A model generated the notes under the pieces. That model was not told the origin of the DNA, searched no databases, and saw only the letters and a program-made list of their open reading frames with translations. Position numbers and translations under genes: made by a program. From Legionella israelensis (GTDB taxonomy: Bacteria; Pseudomonadota; Gammaproteobacteria; Legionellales; Legionellaceae), in NCBI RefSeq assembly GCF_004571175.1, contig NZ_CP038273.1:1116001-1180000 (forward strand): DNA of 64,000 nucleotides. Direction: 5' to 3'. Every line of letters begins with the position of its first letter. Within the stretch, counting starts at the first letter, position 1. Below are positions 27,355 to 37,927 of the stretch, one piece after another.

Positions 27355-30300
27355 CTAATGCAAATCCTGCAATCGGGTCACCGTTTCCCGATCCTCATAT
27401 TTCATTGCCAAACAAGCCGCCTCAGCGCCCGATAATGTTGTTGTATAACTGACTTTGTGCTGAAGGGCATTACGGCGTATAGCAAAGGAGTCAGCAATCG
27501 CCTGACAGCCTTCGGTGGTATTCACAATAAAATCAATTTCATTGTTTTTAATATAGTCAACCACATGAGGCCGTCCTTCTGCAACCTTAAATACGCGTCT
27601 GCAATCAATACCCGCAGCCTGAATAACTAAAGCCGTCCCACGTGTGGCAATGATTTCAAAACCCAGTTCAATCAGCCGCTTAGCAATTTCACCCACACGG
27701 GTTTTATCTGCATCGCGAACAGAAACGAAAGCTCTGCGACGCTTAAGAATATTAGAACCTGCACCATACTGAGCTTTAGAATACGCTTGTCCAAAGCGCC
27801 TGGCAATACCCATCACCTCACCGGTGGATTTCATTTCCGGCCCCAAAATGGAATCAACCCCAGAAAATTTAACAAAAGGGAAGACTGGCAGTTTAACAGA
27901 ATAAAAAGCAGGCATTGGATAATGCTGTCTTAACCCTTGTTGTTTTAAACTCTTACCGGCTTTACAAAGAGCTGCAATCTTGGCAAGAGGTAAACCGGTG
28001 GCCTTGGAGACAAAAGGAACAGTCCTTGAAGCACGCGGATTAACTTCCAGAACATAAATATCATCAGCCTGGATGGCAAATTGGGCATTGATCAATCCGA
28101 CCACACCCAATTTCAGAGCCATTTGTCTTAGTTGTTCAATTAAATCCTGTTGTACAACCGAACTTAAGCTATATGGCGGTAAGGTACAGGCAGAATCACC
28201 TGAATGAACACCTGCCTGCTCAATATGCTCCATTATCCCACCAATCATCACCTCTTTGCCATCACAAACGGCATCAATATCCACTTCAATAGCATCATTC
28301 AAAAAACGATCCAGCAATACGGGTGAGTCATTAGACACCTCCACCGCATGCCCTAAATAGTCCCGTAACTCATTTTCATGATAGACAATTTCCATAGCCC
28401 TGCCTCCTAAAACATAAGACGGGCGAACAACCAAGGGATAGCCGATCTTCTCAGCCAGTTGCAAGGCTTCCGTTTCACTGCGGACGGTCCCATTCGCCGG
28501 CTGATGCAGATGTAACTCGCCGACCAGTTTTTGAAAACGCTCACGATCTTCAGCCTGATCAATGGCATCCGGTGAGGTGCCGATGATGTTCACCCTATTG
28601 GCTTCTAAGGATTTTGCCAATTTGAGGGGTGTTTGTCCCCCATAGTGCACTATAACTCCCATGGGCTCTTCAAGCTGAACAATGGACAATACATCTTCCA
28701 AAGTTAAAGGCTCAAAATACAAGCGGTCGGAAATATCAACGTCCGTGGAAACCGTTTCAGGATTACAATTCACCATAATGGTTTGATATCCTGCCTCCTT
28801 TAAGGCCATTGCCGCATGAACACAGCAATAATCAAACTCAATTCCCTGACCAATTCGGTTAGGTCCGCCTCCTAATATCATGATTTTTCTTTTATCTTTT
28901 TCAGGACGAGCTTCGCATACCGCCTCATAACAAGAGTACAAATAAGCGGTATCGCTCGGAAATTCCGCGGCACAGGAATCAATGCGCTTGTATACCGGAA
29001 GCACGCCCATCTCATGCCGGTAAGCTCTGACCTCTTCTTCCTTACTGCCTGTTAAAGAAGCAATGCGGGCATCGGAAAAGCCGCGTTTTTTTAATAATTT
29101 CAGAAACGTTGTATCGATTTCATTCAGTGACTTGCCGGAGATGCTTCTTTCCAGGACAACCAACTCTTCCAACTGCGCCAGAAACCAAGGATCTATTTTA
29201 CATTCAGCGTAAACATCTTCGATAGACAGGCCATAACGAAACGCATCGGCGATGTACCAAAGTCTGTCTGGTGTTGGTTCTCGCAAATGTCCACGTAATA
29301 AAGTTTTATCTTCCTCTGTAAATAGAGGAATCAAACCTGAACGATCAATTTCCAAACCTCGAATCGCTTTTTGTAAGGATTCCTGAAAACTGGAGCCAAT
29401 GGCCATCACCTCTCCCACCGATTTCATCTGAGTGGAAAGTGTGGTGGAGGTCTGTGGGAATTTGTCAAAATTGAAACGTGGGATTTTGGTCACCACATAA
29501 TCAATTGTTGGCTCAAAAGAAGCTGGCGTTTTGCCGCAGGTAATGTCATTTTTCAGTTCATCCAGAGTATAACCTACAGCCAACTTAGCCGCGACTTTAG
29601 CAATGGGAAATCCGGTGGCCTTGGAAGCAAGGGCAGAACTTCGAGAAACACGAGGATTCATTTCAACCACAAGCATCCTTCCATCATCAGGATTAATGGC
29701 AAACTGAACGTTAGAACCCCCTGTATCTACCCCTACGGCCCGAAGAACAAGAATCGCTGCATCACGCATGCGTTGATATTCTTTATCGGTTAAGGTTTGT
29801 GCCGGAGCTACCGTAATAGAGTCTCCTGTGTGCACACCCATCGGGTCAAAATTTTCTATGGAACAAACGATAATGCAATTATCATTTTTATCCCTGACAA
29901 CCTCCATTTCGTACTCTTTCCAGCCAAGAACCGATTCATCAATCAATAATTCGTGAGTCGGAGACAGTTCCAGCCCACGGCTGCATATTTCCTCAAACTC
30001 TTCACGGTTATAAGCAATTCCACCACCGCTTCCTCCCATGGTAAAGGAAGGACGGATAATGACAGGATATCCTAATTGCGCCTGAACCTGATGCGCCTCC
30101 TCAAGGCTATGAGCAATGGCTGAACGAGGCATTTCCAGACCAATTTCTGCCATCAGTTTGCGAAACTGATCACGATCTTCGGCCCGGTCAATCGCTTCCC
30201 GGGTAGCGCCTATCATTTCCACAGAGTACTTAGCCAATACGCCTTCACGAACCAGATCCAGGGCACAATTCAGTGCAGTCTGCCCCCCCATGGTCGGCAG

Positions 30301-30558
30301 CAGTGCGTCCGGTCGTTCTTTTTCAATGATCCTGGCGACCTCTTGCCATTGCACAGGCTCTATATAAGTGGAATCGGCAAGCTCAGGATCGGTCATAATG
30401 GTGGCAGGATTGGAATTCACCAGTATAACGCGATAACCTTCCTCTTTAAGCGCTCGCACAGCCTGTGTTCCAGAATAATCAAATTCACAGGCCTGACCTA
30501 TGACGATCGGCCCTGCTCCAAGTATCAGGATGGATTTTATATCAGTTCGTTTTGGCAT
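27355..30558 (-). CDS. carB: Carbamoyl-phosphate synthase large subunit
   Basis: CarB (1067 residues) makes carbamoyl phosphate from bicarbonate, ammonia delivered by CarA, and two ATP, for arginine and pyrimidine synthesis. The two homologous ATP-grasp halves are both present ([19 protein letters not shown] at the front, [19 protein letters not shown] in the middle). The ATP-grasp glycine loops [13 protein letters not shown] and [13 protein letters not shown] are intact. The C-terminal MGS-like regulatory domain closes the protein ([32 protein letters not shown]). carA is not adjacent upstream; a YdcF-type gene sits there instead. greA follows downstream. Confidence 0.97.
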   Translation of the reverse strand: MPKRTDIKSILILGAGPIVIGQACEFDYSGTQAVRALKEEGYRVILVNSNPATIMTDPELADSTYIEPVQWQEVARIIEKERPDALLPTMGGQTALNCALDLVREGVLAKYSVEMIGATREAIDRAEDRDQFRKLMAEIGLEMPRSAIAHSLEEAHQVQAQLGYPVIIRPSFTMGGSGGGIAYNREEFEEICSRGLELSPTHELLIDESVLGWKEYEMEVVRDKNDNCIIVCSIENFDPMGVHTGDSITVAPAQTLTDKEYQRMRDAAILVLRAVGVDTGGSNVQFAINPDDGRMLVVEMNPRVSRSSALASKATGFPIAKVAAKLAVGYTLDELKNDITCGKTPASFEPTIDYVVTKIPRFNFDKFPQTSTTLSTQMKSVGEVMAIGSSFQESLQKAIRGLEIDRSGLIPLFTEEDKTLLRGHLREPTPDRLWYIADAFRYGLSIEDVYAECKIDPWFLAQLEELVVLERSISGKSLNEIDTTFLKLLKKRGFSDARIASLTGSKEEEVRAYRHEMGVLPVYKRIDSCAAEFPSDTAYLYSCYEAVCEARPEKDKRKIMILGGGPNRIGQGIEFDYCCVHAAMALKEAGYQTIMVNCNPETVSTDVDISDRLYFEPLTLEDVLSIVQLEEPMGVIVHYGGQTPLKLAKSLEANRVNIIGTSPDAIDQAEDRERFQKLVGELHLHQPANGTVRSETEALQLAEKIGYPLVVRPSYVLGGRAMEIVYHENELRDYLGHAVEVSNDSPVLLDRFLNDAIEVDIDAVCDGKEVMIGGIMEHIEQAGVHSGDSACTLPPYSLSSVVQQDLIEQLRQMALKLGVVGLINAQFAIQADDIYVLEVNPRASRTVPFVSKATGLPLAKIAALCKAGKSLKQQGLRQHYPMPAFYSVKLPVFPFVKFSGVDSILGPEMKSTGEVMGIARRFGQAYSKAQYGAGSNILKRRRAFVSVRDADKTRVGEIAKRLIELGFEIIATRGTALVIQAAGIDCRRVFKVAEGRPHVVDYIKNNEIDFIVNTTEGCQAIADSFAIRRNALQHKVSYTTTLSGAEAACLAMKYEDRETVTRLQDLH

Positions 30559-30658
30559 ATTTACAACAAATCTAAGATAAAGTGACTTATTTTACCGATT
30601 TCTGGCTAAACATTATACCCGTCATTCAAATTTTAATGTTAAAAAAGCATCAGTGACA

Positions 30659-31417
30659 TCAGATCTGCCCCGTCAGCTTTCCCCATAACATTCCCAGTAA
30701 TTCATGTAAGGCAATGTTAAAATACACTATATTATGAGCATCGGGTATCCAGGTTTTTTGCCAACGTTCATCATTCCAGTAAAAAGTGTGATCTGTAGGT
30801 GCGGCAATGGGATGTAGCCCTTGCTTCCGGCATAAAGCCATTGCTCTTGGCATATGGCTTGCTGCCGTCACTAGATAAAAAGGTTGCTCGCCTACTATTT
30901 TTTTAATCTCTCGCGCCTGGTCCGCCGTATTTAATGAAAACGGCTCTTGCTGTAGGCGATGCTCAGGAATAGCAAACCAACGAGCAAGCTGGCTTAAATG
31001 AAAGGCTTCCGACCTGTTTTCATCATGACTGCCTCCAGAAAGCAGTAACTGTGCTTTGGGCAATTGTCTAAAAAGTCTCACTCCCTCCACCAGACGCCGA
31101 ATACTTGAGTTATACAATAGCATATTGGCCGGTATGTTTTGTACCGAGGCCTGGCCGCCGCTTAACACTACGATCCAGTGTATATCTGGATTTACTTCCT
31201 CGATGATGGGATATTGGTTTTCCAGTCGATGAGTTAAATACCTGGGAAGCCAGCCGGTACTTAATGCCAACAAAATAACCAGAATCAAACCCAGAAGAAG
31301 GCGTAGTGAATGACTGTAGCCTTTAAGGCACAAAACGATAAAAACAATGCCAAACAACAGAATACATAAGAAAAAAGGATTCAGCAAGGCTTCTAATAAT
31401 TGTCGAAAAGCAACCAT
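30659..31417 (-). CDS. YdcF/ElyC-type DUF218 membrane protein
   Basis: A 252-residue DUF218 protein. Two N-terminal membrane segments (LNPFFLCILLFGIVFIVLCL and LLLGLILVILLALSTGW) lead into the DUF218 domain: DIHWIVVLSGG, LLLSGGSHDENRSEAFHLSQLARW, LNTADQAREIKKIVG, FYLVTAASHMPRAMALCRKQG. The arrangement matches ElyC, which affects peptidoglycan and undecaprenyl-phosphate metabolism in E. coli. It abuts lptG with no gap, so it is likely the third gene of an lptF-lptG transcript, consistent with an envelope role. Confidence 0.85.
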   Translation of the reverse strand: MVAFRQLLEALLNPFFLCILLFGIVFIVLCLKGYSHSLRLLLGLILVILLALSTGWLPRYLTHRLENQYPIIEEVNPDIHWIVVLSGGQASVQNIPANMLLYNSSIRRLVEGVRLFRQLPKAQLLLSGGSHDENRSEAFHLSQLARWFAIPEHRLQQEPFSLNTADQAREIKKIVGEQPFYLVTAASHMPRAMALCRKQGLHPIAAPTDHTFYWNDERWQKTWIPDAHNIVYFNIALHELLGMLWGKLTGQI

Positions 31418-32485
31418 TCAACGTACCCGTCGCATAAGATAAACACCAATAATACTAAACATCAACGTAGGTCCCACAGCAGCAAGTTCCGCCGGCCATT
31501 GGTACACCATACTGACTGGGCCAAAAAAGCGATTAACGATATAAAAACCAAAGCCTACGGTGGCACCGATTAAAAATTTCGATCCCATGGTCGAAGAGCG
31601 TAAAGGGCCAAAAATAAAAGGAATAGCCAATATCATCATGACCATTGTCGTTAATGGTTGTATTAATCGCTGCCAATAAGCGAGCTTATAGTCCATGACA
31701 TTTTGTTTATTGCGTTTCTGCTCCCTGATAAATCGTCTGAGCTGCTTGAGGGACATTTCATCTGGCTCATTGCCGCTGATGCTAAGCACCGCAGGATTCA
31801 CTGCCACATCCCAGGGCATACTGTCTATATGATGAGATGAAGTACGATTATCCTTATGGAAACGTGTTTCATTTATGTTATAAGCTTGCCAATGTTTGTT
31901 TTCAAGCCTGATTTGATCGATGAGACGAGCAGATTGCATCCTGTGTTCTGTATCAAATTGAAACTGATAAACCAGCCGCAGGACATGGTTTGGCATGATC
32001 GCACCAATCATAATGAAGCGGTTTTGATCGCGAAGCCAGACACCTTTCGCCGTACGCAAGGTCTGTCCCTTACTTAAACTGGACATTTTAAAATCATTGG
32101 CATAAGAAGCCATACGCGGTATAAACATTTCACCTATAACGGTCACCAGTAAAATGAGCAATACAGAGACTTTAAATATGGCCAGGGTAATTTGAGTGAT
32201 AGACATTCCAGCAGCGCGCATGACGACCAACTCACTATGATTGGCTAAAATACCAAGACCAATCAAACATCCTAACAGACTGGCCATAGGGAAAAACAGG
32301 TAAACCTGGTAAGGCATTTGCAGTAATACAAAAAAAGCCGCTTGTACAATCCCAAAATCTGCTTTGCCCAAATCATCCAACTGATTGACAAACAAAATAA
32401 AGATCTGCAGTCCAGCCAGCATTAAGGTCACTAAAGCAATGGCAGACAAAACGGTTTTTGCAATGTAGCGGTCCAGAAGTTTCAT
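31418..32485 (-). CDS. lptG: LPS export permease LptG
   Basis: LptG pairs with LptF in the inner-membrane ABC transporter LptB2FG that extracts LPS for transport to the cell surface. The 355-residue protein has the YjgP/YjgQ layout: N-terminal membrane helices with LDRYIAKTVLSAIALVTLMLAG and the coupling-helix region LVVMRAAGMSITQI, a periplasmic jellyroll (VWLRDQNRFIMIGAI), and C-terminal helices. The start overlaps the lptF stop by 4 bp. Confidence 0.93.
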   Translation of the reverse strand: MKLLDRYIAKTVLSAIALVTLMLAGLQIFILFVNQLDDLGKADFGIVQAAFFVLLQMPYQVYLFFPMASLLGCLIGLGILANHSELVVMRAAGMSITQITLAIFKVSVLLILLVTVIGEMFIPRMASYANDFKMSSLSKGQTLRTAKGVWLRDQNRFIMIGAIMPNHVLRLVYQFQFDTEHRMQSARLIDQIRLENKHWQAYNINETRFHKDNRTSSHHIDSMPWDVAVNPAVLSISGNEPDEMSLKQLRRFIREQKRNKQNVMDYKLAYWQRLIQPLTTMVMMILAIPFIFGPLRSSTMGSKFLIGATVGFGFYIVNRFFGPVSMVYQWPAELAAVGPTLMFSIIGVYLMRRVR

Positions 32486-33561
32486 GCCATTTTTATCCGA
32501 TTACGCCAGACTAAAAAAAATCCCAAAGCCAACACAGATAAATGCAACCACCACATGCCAACCCAAACCGGAATTTTGCCATCCATCATTGCATCACGTC
32601 CAATGAACATAAAATTGGCGTAAATAATATAGATCACGATGGCCGGAAGCAATTTGGCAAATTTTCCAGCTCGTGGATTGACTCGACTTAAAGGCACGGC
32701 GATCAAAGTTAAGGTCAGTACCATGATAGGAACTGAAAATCGCCATTGCAACTCCGCCGCCTTTACTTTATCGGAATTATTAAGCGGCCATAACTCTGAT
32801 GTTTTAACGGTACGAATATCTTTATTCACAGCGATCACAGGATGCGGTAAACGCGCCTTGTATTGTTTAAATTCCGCCACCTGATAACTGGCTTGCCCTG
32901 GCACGCCCTCATATTCCTTACCGTCATGCAAAACAATGTAATCTTCCGAGGTTTGAGGATCCGTTTCTGCATAAGCCTTGTCAGCCCATAGGACATCCCA
33001 TTGCAGTCCAGTGTTTTTCGCCTGCAATCCAGCGAGAAAGATATGCTTTGCCTTAGTGTGATCACGAGACATCGATTCCACATAAAACACATGCTTACCT
33101 CCTGAAACAGCTTGAAAGCGTCCTGGTACAATGGTTTGAATCAATGTCTGTACCCCGGAAGAGCGTAATAATTTGGCACGTTCAACGGCAATTCCTGGGC
33201 TGGCCCATATCATGATAAGAGCAACAATCACAGCCACCACCGTTGCCATAATAAAACTGTGCTTCAGCAACTGCCCCGAACTATAGCCGCAGGCTCGCAG
33301 CACGGTCATTTCACTTTCAGCATACAATCGGCCGTAGGCAATCAGCAAGGCCACGTAAAAACCTAAAGGCAGCAATAATCCTATTAAAGTAGGCAATTCC
33401 AGCATCATTAACTTCATGATGATAACACCCGGAATATTGCCGCTTGCTGCACGGTTTAAGTAACGCACAAACTGATTGCTCATAAAAATGAGCATCAGAA
33501 TGCTGGTTAATGACACTAAGGTTATAAAGACTTCTTTTGCCAGATAGCGAAATATCAGCAC
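32482..33561 (-). CDS. lptF: LPS export permease LptF
   Basis: Partner of LptG, 359 residues: FRYLAKEVFITLVSLTSILMLIFMSNQF at the N-terminus, TVLRACGYSSGQLLKHS coupling helix, periplasmic domain (GGKHVFYVESMSRDHTKAKH) and C-terminal membrane helices. The start is a GTG (33559-33561) with AGGA a short distance upstream. The gene is divergent from pepA, the usual arrangement in gammaproteobacteria, where pepA and lptFG share an intergenic region. Confidence 0.94.
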   Translation of the reverse strand: MLIFRYLAKEVFITLVSLTSILMLIFMSNQFVRYLNRAASGNIPGVIIMKLMMLELPTLIGLLLPLGFYVALLIAYGRLYAESEMTVLRACGYSSGQLLKHSFIMATVVAVIVALIMIWASPGIAVERAKLLRSSGVQTLIQTIVPGRFQAVSGGKHVFYVESMSRDHTKAKHIFLAGLQAKNTGLQWDVLWADKAYAETDPQTSEDYIVLHDGKEYEGVPGQASYQVAEFKQYKARLPHPVIAVNKDIRTVKTSELWPLNNSDKVKAAELQWRFSVPIMVLTLTLIAVPLSRVNPRAGKFAKLLPAIVIYIIYANFMFIGRDAMMDGKIPVWVGMWWLHLSVLALGFFLVWRNRIKMA

Positions 33562-33866
33562 GAATTATCCTAATGATCGATGAAAATAAATTTACGCAAT
33601 GTTCAATTTTCCAGCTCCTCGTTCCCGGGACTTCATCGAACATCCTGTAAAAATCTAAAAAAAGGTTTATTTTACCTCATTGTATAATTTTTTCCCATAC
33701 TTCGGAGGCTCAAATGTACAATTATAATTTATCCTCAGACATGAAAACATCGAAATTCGAGCCTTGCAATAGCGCGTAAGACATCATAATGGAAACTCAA
33801 CGGAGTAGAAAACTCAATACAACCCAGGTAAACTAAGAGTCATTTTATCCATCTAAGGAAATCATC

Positions 33867-35318
33867 ATGAACTATGGATTAATACATCAACCGGAACTCA
33901 CTGCCAATGAATGTCTGGTGATAGGTATTTTGCAAAACGGCCAGTTTAATGACTTTCTTAAGGATCTTAACAAAACGACGGATAGATTGCTTGAACGACT
34001 TAGCCAAAAACTGCATGAACCAGGTGATTTTTTATGGCAGGCTGACGTACAAGGACATAGTTTGTTCTTAATTCATTGCGGAAAACACAAAGACTATAAT
34101 CCTTCCTCATTAAAAAAGCGCATGAAGGAAATTATCAATCAGCTGGTTAAACAGAAGATTCACTCCGCTACCATTTGCATGCCGCAATTATCCTCTCATT
34201 CAGCCGACTGGCAATTGGAGCAAATGTTGTTACAAACGGATTATCAGCGCTATCAACTTCTTGATTTTAAAAAGAAAAATAATAGTGCTCATCGACTGGA
34301 AAAAATCAGTTTCTATGTGCCTGATGCCAGTGAAAAAGCCTTACAGGAAGCGCAAAGTATTGCTGAAGGGATCAGCTTTTGTCGAACACTCGCCAATTTA
34401 CCAGCGAATATCTGCACGCCGTCCTATCTGGCTGAAAAAGCCAGGGAACTCTCAAAAGATCATCCCCAGATCACAACGAATATTATAGGGCCAGAAGACA
34501 TGCAGAAGATGGGCATGGGGTCTTTACTGGCTGTGGCAAAAGGTTCTGATGAGCCACCGCGGCTTATCGAGGTACAGTATCAGGGAAATCCTGGAACTGC
34601 TCCCATTGTCCTGGTGGGTAAAGGCATTACATTTGATAGCGGCGGTATTTCCATAAAGCCCGCACAATCCATGGACGAAATGAAGTACGATATGGCAGGC
34701 GGCGCGAGTGTTTTAGGTACCATTAAAGCCTGTGCCTTGCTTAATTTACCCCTTAATGTTATAGGTTTAGTACCCTGTGCTGAGAACATGTTAAGCGGCA
34801 AAGCCGTTAAACCAGGTGATATTGTCACCAGCATGTCCGGACAAACCATTGAGATCATCAATACAGACGCGGAAGGCCGGCTGGTATTAGCCGATGCTCT
34901 CACCTATGCAGAGCGTTTTAATCCGCAGTTTGTTCTCGATATTGCCACTCTAACCGGAGCCATGGTGATTGCCCTTGGCAGTGTCGCTACTGGTTTTATG
35001 ACTCAAGATGAGGAGCTGGCTTCTTTAATTAATGAGTCTGCTGAATACAGTCAGGATAAAGCCTGGAGAATGCCTCTGGATGATGCTTATCAAGAGGCCA
35101 TGGACAGTTCGCTTGCTGATATTGTAAATGCCAGCTTTGACCGCTCCGCTGGCAGCATTACCGCAGCCTGCTTCCTGTCAAGATTTACGAAAAAATACCG
35201 TTGGGCGCATCTGGACATTGCCGGAACGGCCTGGACATCGGGGAAGAATCATCATGCCACCGGCAGACCGGTTCCCTTGTTAACTCAATTGCTTCGCCAG
35301 AGTGCTCATGAGAGTTGA
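33867..35318 (+). CDS. pepA: Leucyl aminopeptidase (M17), PepA
   Basis: A 483-residue M17 leucyl aminopeptidase, a hexameric two-metal enzyme removing N-terminal residues from peptides. Metal and catalytic motifs are intact: [27 protein letters not shown] and the family signature [17 protein letters not shown] lies before the ATG. In several bacteria PepA also binds DNA at carAB or in Xer recombination; whether this one does cannot be seen. A second M17 gene lies at 39268-40644. The stop overlaps the start of holC. Confidence 0.95.
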   Translation: MNYGLIHQPELTANECLVIGILQNGQFNDFLKDLNKTTDRLLERLSQKLHEPGDFLWQADVQGHSLFLIHCGKHKDYNPSSLKKRMKEIINQLVKQKIHSATICMPQLSSHSADWQLEQMLLQTDYQRYQLLDFKKKNNSAHRLEKISFYVPDASEKALQEAQSIAEGISFCRTLANLPANICTPSYLAEKARELSKDHPQITTNIIGPEDMQKMGMGSLLAVAKGSDEPPRLIEVQYQGNPGTAPIVLVGKGITFDSGGISIKPAQSMDEMKYDMAGGASVLGTIKACALLNLPLNVIGLVPCAENMLSGKAVKPGDIVTSMSGQTIEIINTDAEGRLVLADALTYAERFNPQFVLDIATLTGAMVIALGSVATGFMTQDEELASLINESAEYSQDKAWRMPLDDAYQEAMDSSLADIVNASFDRSAGSITAACFLSRFTKKYRWAHLDIAGTAWTSGKNHHATGRPVPLLTQLLRQSAHES

Positions 35319-35736
35319 TTTTTATCTGCTGAACCAGCATCAGCCAGACCATCGCTGGCTGGTGGCCTGTCGCTTGCTTGAAAAGGCTTATTTTAAAGGC
35401 CGTCAGGTTTTTGTCTTTTGCTCAAGTCAGCAGGAAGCTGAAAAATTGGATGAACGGTTATGGACCTATCGGGAAGATAGCTTTGTCCCTCATAATCTGC
35501 AAGGCGAAGGCCCGGAGCCACCTCCCCCCATTCAAATAGGTCATGCGGGCGAGCCACGTGGGTTTAATGACATTTTAATGAACATGTCAGGGAGCATGCC
35601 TTCATTCCATTCCCGCTTTCAACGAATTATCGAAATTGTAGCAAACGATGACACTTCGAAAGAGTGTAGCCGACAACTTTATCGAGAATATCGTGCTTTA
35701 AACTTTGAACTCCATGTTCATCATTTAGATTGGTAA
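35308..35736 (+). CDS. holC: DNA polymerase III chi subunit
   Basis: HolC (142 residues) links the clamp loader to SSB. Family features: [51 protein letters not shown], and [12 protein letters not shown] use the ATG at 35308 rather than a GTG at 35302. It overlaps the end of pepA by 11 bp. The pepA-holC pairing is typical of gammaproteobacteria. Confidence 0.92.
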   Translation: MRVDFYLLNQHQPDHRWLVACRLLEKAYFKGRQVFVFCSSQQEAEKLDERLWTYREDSFVPHNLQGEGPEPPPPIQIGHAGEPRGFNDILMNMSGSMPSFHSRFQRIIEIVANDDTSKECSRQLYREYRALNFELHVHHLDW

Positions 35737-35753
35737 CTTACAAATGTTAAGGG

Positions 35754-36815
35754 TCAGAAGAAATTCTTATTGAATTTTTCAATATGATTTTGATTTTCTT
35801 TTAAGTTATTTGGATCGCTTTTTTCGAAATTAATGATTTTATTGACAAAAAAATTAAATGCTGTTTTCTGTCCAAAGAACAAATTTACCTTAGTTGCAGA
35901 TTCAGCCCTTTCCTTAATTTTTTCTGAAATTTCTCTGCCATGCTCTGGAAAAAATTTAATCAGCATATCAATCTGTTCAGGATGAAAGCCTACAGTCACT
36001 GATTCTAATAACTCCGTCGACTTCAGAATTTCAGGTAAAATTCTTTCCTTTACGCCTTCAAGCGTACAAAGCGTTTTTAACGATAAAATATCAGAGAAAA
36101 TATCACTTAGGTAATAGGGATTAGCAAATAATGCGTTAATAAGCTCTTTTTGAATAGAAGAGGGGAAACGTTCTACCATTTCGACAAAACGATCTCCATC
36201 GAACACCTTTATTAAACCATCATCAATTATCCTTTGAGCGATTTCTCTGAAATGTAAAGGATAAATATCCAACAATTTTTCAAGATCCCAATATCCTCGA
36301 ACCAGGTATTTATCTATAGAAACAAGTGGGTTTGAAAGGTATACTTTTTCAGACCAGGATAGCTGGCAGTCCGACTCGGATAGTTCCTTAAATTTTTTAT
36401 CTTCTTCAGGAGAGTCGGTTGTCATCACAATCGCTTTTCTGCCTTTTGCTCCTTTTACTGTAAATCGTAAGGAATAACTGGTTTCATAGCTTTCATTTTC
36501 GAGACAGGAAGCGTATAAATAAAGTACTTTTTCTGCCAAGGTTTTACCTGCAAGTTGTTTCTGCCGGGCTTCAATCTGCTGAAAAAGAGATAAATAAGGT
36601 ATTGTTAAGTGTTCAGCTACCACTCCATAACGCTTCCAGGCATCAGGATGTTCGAATATATCCAGCAATAATATCCAGATTGAAATGTTTTTCGGTGAAG
36701 CGGTAAAAAGACCAAACTGTTCATCCTGTGTCAGCAGTTTTTTCTGAGAGAATTTCACAGAAAGCCCTTGTTGAGGAAGCCGTATCCTCCATTTTTCCAT
36801 TGGTATTTTGATCAT
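35754..36815 (-). CDS. Unknown protein, probable C-terminal part of a frameshifted gene
   Basis: A 353-codon frame with no family I recognise. It is hydrophilic and helical, without signal peptide or membrane segments. Its first ~95 bp overlap the end of 36721-37740 in another frame, and its start (ATG at 36815) has no ribosome binding site. Removing one A from a six-A tract (T-run 36738-36743) would fuse the upstream frame (CEILSEK) to this one (LLTQDEQFGLF), giving a protein of about 665 residues. I therefore read the pair as one gene broken by a +1 indel, or a pair in translational overlap. An effector is possible. Confidence 0.5.
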   Translation of the reverse strand: MIKIPMEKWRIRLPQQGLSVKFSQKKLLTQDEQFGLFTASPKNISIWILLLDIFEHPDAWKRYGVVAEHLTIPYLSLFQQIEARQKQLAGKTLAEKVLYLYASCLENESYETSYSLRFTVKGAKGRKAIVMTTDSPEEDKKFKELSESDCQLSWSEKVYLSNPLVSIDKYLVRGYWDLEKLLDIYPLHFREIAQRIIDDGLIKVFDGDRFVEMVERFPSSIQKELINALFANPYYLSDIFSDILSLKTLCTLEGVKERILPEILKSTELLESVTVGFHPEQIDMLIKFFPEHGREISEKIKERAESATKVNLFFGQKTAFNFFVNKIINFEKSDPNNLKENQNHIEKFNKNFF

Positions 36816-37740
36816 TAGACTGAAATTCGAGATCCACCATGTTCCAGATAAAATGCGACCATTTCACCCCTGTTTTTTCGCGAATCAAATCAATGGAATG
36901 AAACACCGCTTGATATAAATGATTGGGAATGGCTGAGATAAGTCGACGATGCACTTCATCGTGCAATAAAGCATAAAAAACACCGGCATTTTGCCCATGG
37001 AAGCTTTCAGTTTCTGCTGTTTTTGAAAAGGGAACACATGAATATCGGCCACCTCGATGCATGCCTGCATCGATCAAATCAATGGAAAATCTTCCTAATC
37101 GTGGGAAGAGCGCTTTGGCGTTTTCACCATATAAAGCTTTCATTAAGGCGTCTCGTAATCCCATTGAAAGATGAAAAAGCACAGACTTGTTATGATCCAT
37201 GTCCCTATAGGTTTCCGCTAACACGCCTGAACCTATAAAAAATTCCTGAAGCGGTCGATATTCTTTGCGGTCATCAGTGAATTGAAAAACCAATTGTTCA
37301 GAGACAGGCAGTTGAAGTATGAACTGCTGAAATCTCCCCATGATATCCTCAATATCCTCATTGGTTAATAGTCTAGGCAATAACATGCTTGCAATCATGT
37401 TTCTCAACTGAGAAGCCAATAACGGGTGAATGCACTGTTTTTTATCCAGTAATGCGATAACCGACGTATTTGAAAAGTGCCGGTGAAGATATAGACCCTC
37501 AAGGAAAGTGGTTATCTGTAATCGTGTTATTTTTCCTGACTGAAAAGCTTTAAGAGCAAGTAATTCAATATTTTCCCGCTGACAAAGTTGTGCATAATGA
37601 TCGTTTAAATCAATAGAGGATAACTGAGCCAGTTGCTCCACCTCACTGACATCCACATGTTCTAAAGCCTCTAATAAATGTTTTTCATCGCCTATAAAAT
37701 CTAAAAAGTCTTCTGTAAATACATTGTTATTGTTTGGCAT
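36721..37740 (-). CDS. Unknown protein, probable N-terminal part of a frameshifted gene
   Basis: A 339-residue frame starting MPNNNNVFTEDFLDF. It is rich in Leu, His and Glu and mostly helical by eye, without signal peptide or membrane segment. The most distinctive stretches are GRFSIDLIDAGMHRGGRYSC and KTGVKWSHFIWNMVDLEF. I do not recognise a family. The last ~31 codons overlap 35754-36815, and a single-base change in the A tract at 36738-36743 would join them. A TTG at 37755 is a weaker start. Together with its neighbour it sits between holC and an IS110 insertion, in a position where Legionella genomes carry variable genes. Confidence 0.5.
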   Translation of the reverse strand: MPNNNNVFTEDFLDFIGDEKHLLEALEHVDVSEVEQLAQLSSIDLNDHYAQLCQRENIELLALKAFQSGKITRLQITTFLEGLYLHRHFSNTSVIALLDKKQCIHPLLASQLRNMIASMLLPRLLTNEDIEDIMGRFQQFILQLPVSEQLVFQFTDDRKEYRPLQEFFIGSGVLAETYRDMDHNKSVLFHLSMGLRDALMKALYGENAKALFPRLGRFSIDLIDAGMHRGGRYSCVPFSKTAETESFHGQNAGVFYALLHDEVHRRLISAIPNHLYQAVFHSIDLIREKTGVKWSHFIWNMVDLEFQSNDQNTNGKMEDTASSTRAFCEILSEKTADTG

Positions 37741-37816
37741 GGAGTTAACAAACAAAAATCAAATTGAGCAAAATAATACCATATTATATTTTTTATAACA
37801 AGCTGGACTTTAGCTG

Positions 37817-37878
37817 TTTTTTAAATCGAATCATCGAGTCCCCACTACTTGATAGCGGGGGTCTAAACAGAGCTTCGG
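37817..37878 (+). repeat. Palindromic repeat interrupted by IS110 copy 2 (left part)
   Basis: The hairpin CCCCACTA-CTTGA-TAGCGGGG (37840-37860) and AGAGCTTCGG lead straight into the left end of IS110 copy 2. The palindrome half ACCGCGGTCAATGC continues on the other side at 39097. Confidence 0.8.
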
Positions 37879-37927
37879 ATGGATCAACTATGTCTTAACC
37901 GTTTTTTTAAATTTAATTAATCTATCA

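Noticed and set aside
30559-30658. carA upstream of carB
   Set aside because: Only 100 bp of non-coding DNA and then a YdcF-type gene are present. carA must be elsewhere.
36738-36743. Programmed ribosomal frameshift at the A tract
   Set aside because: The join needs a +1 shift, and the tract does not form an in-frame A-AAA-AAC type -1 heptamer. An indel is simpler.
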